Assembly: GCF_018325905.1 (NCBI RefSeq)
Contig: NZ_AP021901.1
Coordinates: 434,001-498,000 of the forward strand
Reading direction: 5' to 3'
Source: Pseudomonas sp. St316
Lineage (GTDB): Bacteria > Pseudomonadota > Gammaproteobacteria > Pseudomonadales > Pseudomonadaceae
DNA: 64,000 nucleotides
Below, one piece after another: positions 61,011-64,000 of this stretch (position 1 is its first letter; the number at the start of each line of letters is the position of its first letter). The notes under the pieces were generated by a model. It was given only the letters and a program-made list of their open reading frames with translations, was not told where the DNA came from and ran no database searches. A program made the translations under genes and the position numbers.

Positions 61011-61022
61011 GGGACCGGTCCC
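61011..61022. promoter_or_regulatory. 12-bp palindrome in the ntrB leader
   Basis: GGGACCGGTCCC, 29 bp ahead of the ntrB start and downstream of the predicted sigma54 promoter. Role unknown. Confidence 0.35.
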
Positions 61023-61060
61023 AAATTGCGCGCGCGATTAATGCGCTGTTACAAGGAAAA

Positions 61061-61076
61061 TGCAAAAACCAAACCA
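61061..61076 (-). promoter_or_regulatory. Predicted sigma54 promoter of ntrBC
   Basis: Minus-strand TGGTTTGGTTTTTGCA keeps GG and GC at the -24/-12 spacing (ten bases between) and the TTGCA -12 element. The ntrB start is about 80 bp downstream. Confidence 0.6.
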
Positions 61077-61192
61077 AGGCTCCGAAAAGAAGCGTTTAGA
61101 GCCTCAAAAAGGTGTTTTTCGCCCAGTTGCGTGGCGTTCTGCCAGCTTTTTCGGGTACTTTCGAACCAAAATGGGTTTGGAAACTGAGTAGC

Positions 61193-61220
61193 GTGCAAAT
61201 ATTTGCACCAATATAGTGCG
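61193..61220. promoter_or_regulatory. Overlapping NtrC-type binding sites
   Basis: GTGCAAATATTTGCAC (61193-61208) is a perfect palindrome. It overlaps TGCACCAATATAGTGCG (61204-61220), close to the NtrC consensus TGCAC-N7-GTGCA. They lie about 120-155 bp upstream of the sigma54 element, normal enhancer distance. Confidence 0.6.
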
Positions 61221-61235
61221 CGAGCTTGGGCGGCA

Positions 61236-61859
61236 TCAGAAGAACGGCAGGATGCTGCTTTTTTCTTCTTCAGGCTTTTCGGCGAGTGGGCACTCGGGGC
61301 GTTGACCGTAATCGGCCGTGGCGCAGGGTTTGATGCGGCGCTTTTGCGCCAGTGACATGCGTTGCATATGGAAGGGCTGGTTGGCGGTGCGTTCGACGAT
61401 GCGGTCCTGCTCATCGAGGATTTCTACCGCCAGTTGATGGGTGCCTCGATCGATGTTGCTCAAGGCAAACACCGGGCTTGGCCCCGGCGCACCCGTCGGC
61501 TGGCCGTCGAGTAGCAGGCGGTAGCGGTGGCCTTTTTTCAGGCCGGGTTCGCTGGTGACGCTGACGATCAGTTCGCCTGCGGTGCTGCGTATCGTCGCGT
61601 CCGGCTCGGGTATCAACAGTCGGAGCATTTCGTAATGAAACAAGGGCTCGGGCCGAGCTTCGGCGGTGGGCGCCGAGTGTGTACCCGGGGGCGGCGTCGG
61701 CATCCGGTTGCCGGGTGGCAGTTGGACTTTCTTCGCATTGCCGGGGCGCGGCTGATCGGTGAAGACGCGATTACCCTGGGCATCGATGTAGGTGTAGACC
61801 TGCGCCACCCCTGGCAGTGCCGCCAGCGCCAGGCTAAGCGCGAGCAGCCAGCGGATCAT
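61236..61859 (-). CDS. DUF4124-domain exported protein
   Basis: A 207-residue periplasmic protein. The signal peptide is IRWLLALSLALAALPGVAQV and the DUF4124 motif is VYTYIDAQGNRVFTDQPRPG directly after it. A beta-sandwich-like second part follows (LRLLIPEPDATIRSTAGELI; RYRLLLDGQPTGAPGPSPVF). Function unknown. Its start overlaps the stop of the next gene upstream by four bases. The two proteins share the same plan and arose by duplication. Their position between glnA and ntrBC is conserved in Pseudomonas. Confidence 0.9.
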   Translation of the reverse strand: MIRWLLALSLALAALPGVAQVYTYIDAQGNRVFTDQPRPGNAKKVQLPPGNRMPTPPPGTHSAPTAEARPEPLFHYEMLRLLIPEPDATIRSTAGELIVSVTSEPGLKKGHRYRLLLDGQPTGAPGPSPVFALSNIDRGTHQLAVEILDEQDRIVERTANQPFHMQRMSLAQKRRIKPCATADYGQRPECPLAEKPEEEKSSILPFF

Positions 61860-62374
61860 GGCTGGTGCACCCGCTGCACGGTGAAGGTGACGGTTTCGCT
61901 TTGCTGCACGAGGTTTTCGCCGTCGATGACTTGAACCGCCAGGCTGTGTTCGCCCCGATCGATATTCATCAACTGCAGGCGCGGCACGTTGCTCGGCTGG
62001 CCGTAGGGCTGTCCGTCCAACAGTAACCGGAACAGGTGCGGGCTGCGCAGGCGCGGTTGAGCGTGCACGCCAACGGTGAAGGTGCCGTTGTTGGCGCGCA
62101 GGGCCTCTTCGTTGGGGATGTCCGTCAGTTCCAATATCTCGTAGGCATTGCGCGGCTCGTCGTTGTTGGCGGGGGCTGGCGGTGTGGCCGGGCTGGCCGG
62201 GGATTGGCGTTCGATGCTGTTGAGCGGCGGCAACTCCACCGTCTGGGCCGGTACGCCCTGGGGCGGCTGGTTGCTGTAGGCGGTGTTGCCCTCGGCGTCG
62301 GTGTACTTGTAGATCTGCGCAGCGGCAGGCAGCGCCAACAGCAGCAACAGGATGATTGAAAAACCGCGACCCAT
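61856..62374 (-). CDS. DUF4124-domain exported protein (paralogue)
   Basis: A 172-residue protein with signal peptide GFSIILLLLLALPAAAQIYK and DUF4124 motif IYKYTDAEGNTAYSNQPPQG. A Pro/Ala-rich linker precedes a second domain with LFRLLLDGQPYGQPSNVPRL, the same landmark as in the downstream paralogue. It is exported and of unknown role. ATGA overlap couples the two genes. Confidence 0.9.
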   Translation of the reverse strand: MGRGFSIILLLLLALPAAAQIYKYTDAEGNTAYSNQPPQGVPAQTVELPPLNSIERQSPASPATPPAPANNDEPRNAYEILELTDIPNEEALRANNGTFTVGVHAQPRLRSPHLFRLLLDGQPYGQPSNVPRLQLMNIDRGEHSLAVQVIDGENLVQQSETVTFTVQRVHQP

Positions 62375-62458
62375 GGAAAATCGACCGAAAATGAAAAGTG
62401 ATGGGTTGCAGCATAGGTCAGGGATGGGGATTGACCCAAGTTGTTGCGCTCAGCCCCT

Positions 62459-62545
62459 GTGGGAGCGAGCTTGCTCGCGATAGCGGCGTGTCAGTCACTG
62501 AGATATTGGCTGTGCCGGCCTTATCGCGAGCAAGCTCGCTCCCAC
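62459..62545. repeat. REPIN
   Basis: Type-1 REP pair between the chorismate mutase gene and the DUF4124 genes. Confidence 0.9.
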
Positions 62546-62563
62546 AGGGGAAGGGGTGTTGTT

Positions 62564-63127
62564 TTAAGCTTTTGTGGGGATACACAGCTCTCCGGTCGCC
62601 CGGATCAGGGCGAGGCGGTGCACGGGGTGCTGCTTGTCATTGTGGGTAGCTCGGGCCAGCCATTGCGGGCACTGCGGGTCGGTGCGGTAGGGGGCGAAGT
62701 CGGCCAGTTGTTGCAGCAGGCGTTTTTGCAGTCGATCGAGTTGCGGGCGGATCTGTCCCACCAGGTCCGGGCGCGGAAGGTCCGGGGCCTTGCCTGCCAT
62801 GGCCCAGTCGGAGAGGTTGATGTACTGCACCATTTTGTTGGCTTCTATCTGGGCGGCGAAAAACGCTTCCACGGTTTCGCCACTCAGCTTGTAGGCCGGC
62901 GCCTGGGCGACGGCGGCGGCAATCACTTCTCGCTCGCGCTGACGGTCTTCTACCGGTTTATGGCTGTCCCATTTGCTCAACGCCACTTGATCGCCAAGGG
63001 CCAGGCGTTCGCCAATGGCGTTAAGCAACGGGGTAAGGGCTTCAGGGGCGGGGGCCGAGGCGGCTTCGGCGGTGCAGGCCAGCAGCGCGGCAGACAGGGC
63101 AAGGCAGAGCTTGAAGCGCAAAGTCAT
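62564..63127 (-). CDS. Secreted chorismate mutase (AroQ gamma type)
   Basis: A 187-residue protein with a signal peptide (RFKLCLALSAALLACTAEAA) and an all-helical AroQ-gamma fold. Substrate-site residues are expected in LLNAIGERLALGDQVALSKW, DSHKPVEDRQREREVI and VEAFFAAQIEANKMVQYINL. It converts chorismate to prephenate in the periplasm, where its purpose is unclear, as with P. aeruginosa exported mutase. Two Cys near the C-terminus (DPQCPQW, GELCIPT) may form a disulfide. It lies downstream of glnA but after a terminator. Confidence 0.88.
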   Translation of the reverse strand: MTLRFKLCLALSAALLACTAEAASAPAPEALTPLLNAIGERLALGDQVALSKWDSHKPVEDRQREREVIAAAVAQAPAYKLSGETVEAFFAAQIEANKMVQYINLSDWAMAGKAPDLPRPDLVGQIRPQLDRLQKRLLQQLADFAPYRTDPQCPQWLARATHNDKQHPVHRLALIRATGELCIPTKA

Positions 63128-63189
63128 GGGCAGTCTCGTTTTCTATGGGGGAGCGACGAGGCATCATGCACGTAACCGGCGCCCATAAA

Positions 63190-63217
63190 AAAGGCCTCCC
63201 GAAGGAGGCCTCTCTTT
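63190..63217 (-). terminator. Terminator of glnA
   Basis: AGGCCTCC / GGAGGCCT with loop CGAA. Read on the minus strand it is followed by TTTTTTATGGGC, 30 bp beyond the glnA stop. Confidence 0.88.
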
Positions 63218-63248
63218 ATTCACGCCGTGCGTGGCGGCGTTTACTGGA

Positions 63249-64000
63249 TTAGCAGCTGTAGTACAGCTCGTATTCCAGTGGGTGTACGAAGGTGCGAACC
63301 TTGATTTCTTCTTCGCTTTTCAGTGCGATGTAAGCGTCGATGAAGTCATCGCTGAATACGCCGCCCTTGGTCAGGAACGCGCGGCCCTTGTCCAGCTCTT
63401 CCAGGGCTTCTTTCAGGCTGCCACACACCTGTGGGATTTCCTTGGCCTCTTCAGGCGGCAGGTCATACAGGTTTTTGTCAGCGGCATCGCCAGGGTGGAT
63501 CTTGTTCTGGATACCGTCCAGACCGGCCATCATCAGTGCAGCGAAGGCCAGGTACGGGTTGGCAGCTGGATCCGGGAAGCGTGCTTCGATACGACGAGCT
63601 TTAGGGCTGTTGACGTAAGGAATACGGATCGAGGCGGAACGGTTGCGAGCCGAGTAGGCCAGCATCACCGGGGCTTCGAAGCCTGGGACCAGACGCTTGT
63701 AGGAGTTGGTCGACGGGTTGGTGAAGCCGTTCAGGGCCTTACCGTGCTTGATGATGCCGCCGATGAAGTACAGGGCGGTGTCCGACAGACCGGCATAGCC
63801 TTCGCCAGCGAAGGTGTTCTTGCCGTCTTTGGAGATCGACACGTGAACGTGCATGCCCGAACCGTTGTCACCGTAGAGTGGCTTCGGCATGAAGGTCGCG
63901 GTGCGGCCATAGGCATCGGCCACGTTGTGCACGACGTACTTCAGGGTCTGAACTTCGTCAGCCTTCTTGACCAGCGTGTTGAATTTCACGCCGATTTCGT
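63249..64000 (-). CDS. glnA: Glutamine synthetase, C-terminal half (gene continues past the window)
   Basis: About 250 residues of type I-beta glutamine synthetase. The frame stays open through base 64000, so the N-terminus lies outside. Active-site segments present are [49 protein letters not shown] and [20 protein letters not shown]. The adenylylation Tyr is in [10 protein letters not shown]. It makes glutamine from glutamate and ammonia. It is nearby and on the same strand as ntrBC, which controls it. Confidence 0.97.
   Translation of the reverse strand, partial: EIGVKFNTLVKKADEVQTLKYVVHNVADAYGRTATFMPKPLYGDNGSGMHVHVSISKDGKNTFAGEGYAGLSDTALYFIGGIIKHGKALNGFTNPSTNSYKRLVPGFEAPVMLAYSARNRSASIRIPYVNSPKARRIEARFPDPAANPYLAFAALMMAGLDGIQNKIHPGDAADKNLYDLPPEEAKEIPQVCGSLKEALEELDKGRAFLTKGGVFSDDFIDAYIALKSEEEIKVRTFVHPLEYELYYSC

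Overview
The window looks like the chromosome of a Pseudomonas of the fluorescens group. It is GC-rich and carries many copies of the fluorescens-type REP sequence (GTGGGAGCGAGCTTGCTCGCGA), mostly as inverted pairs (REPINs) between genes. The hisBHAF, ctpA/envC/gpmI, secB, ntrBC/glnA order is the usual Pseudomonas one. No plasmid, prophage or CRISPR array is visible.

Layout. 1-9.9 kb: end of a class-III aminotransferase, agmatine deiminase (aguA), a DsbA-like oxidoreductase, a candidate small RNA, an OprD porin, a cassette of 2-oxoglutarate dioxygenase + acetyltransferase + AzlCD exporter with a LysR gene, and an Xre/RES toxin-antitoxin pair. 10-20.4 kb: accessory-looking DNA with an AAA ATPase between two REPs of another type, a chemoreceptor, a LysR/SDR divergent pair, a DUF3077 gene, a MipA-type outer membrane protein facing an OmpR/kinase pair, a small lipoprotein and an IS4-type transposase remnant.

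20.4-30.3 kb is the most unusual part: a 9.2 kb block between two ~275 bp direct repeats. The right repeat runs into an intact tRNA-Thr and the left ends in a fragment of the same tRNA. Inside is one operon: nitrilase-family amidase, branched-chain/urea-type ABC importer (binding protein, permease, fused permease-ATPase, ATPase), asparaginase, and AmiC-like and AmiR-like regulators, followed by a broken chemoreceptor gene. Upstream are a good sigma70 promoter and a leader with hairpins and an intrinsic terminator just before the first gene. This fits a transferable amide import and hydrolysis unit switched on by ANTAR antitermination.

30.4-40.2 kb: FkbM methyltransferase, a basic amino acid ABC transporter with a methyltransferase gene overlapping its end, an orphan VapC, three members of a small hypothetical family (one truncated by a REPIN), a YhcG-type nuclease beside a kinase remnant, and tRNA-Phe. 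40.2-64 kb is core genome: yggX-mutY-asmA, an OFA transporter, hisB-hisH-DUF2164-hisA-hisF, divergent deacetylase-ctpA-envC, gpmI, rhodanese-grxC-secB, trmL, ntrBC with its own NtrC/sigma54 promoter, two DUF4124 genes, a secreted chorismate mutase, and the 3' part of glnA.
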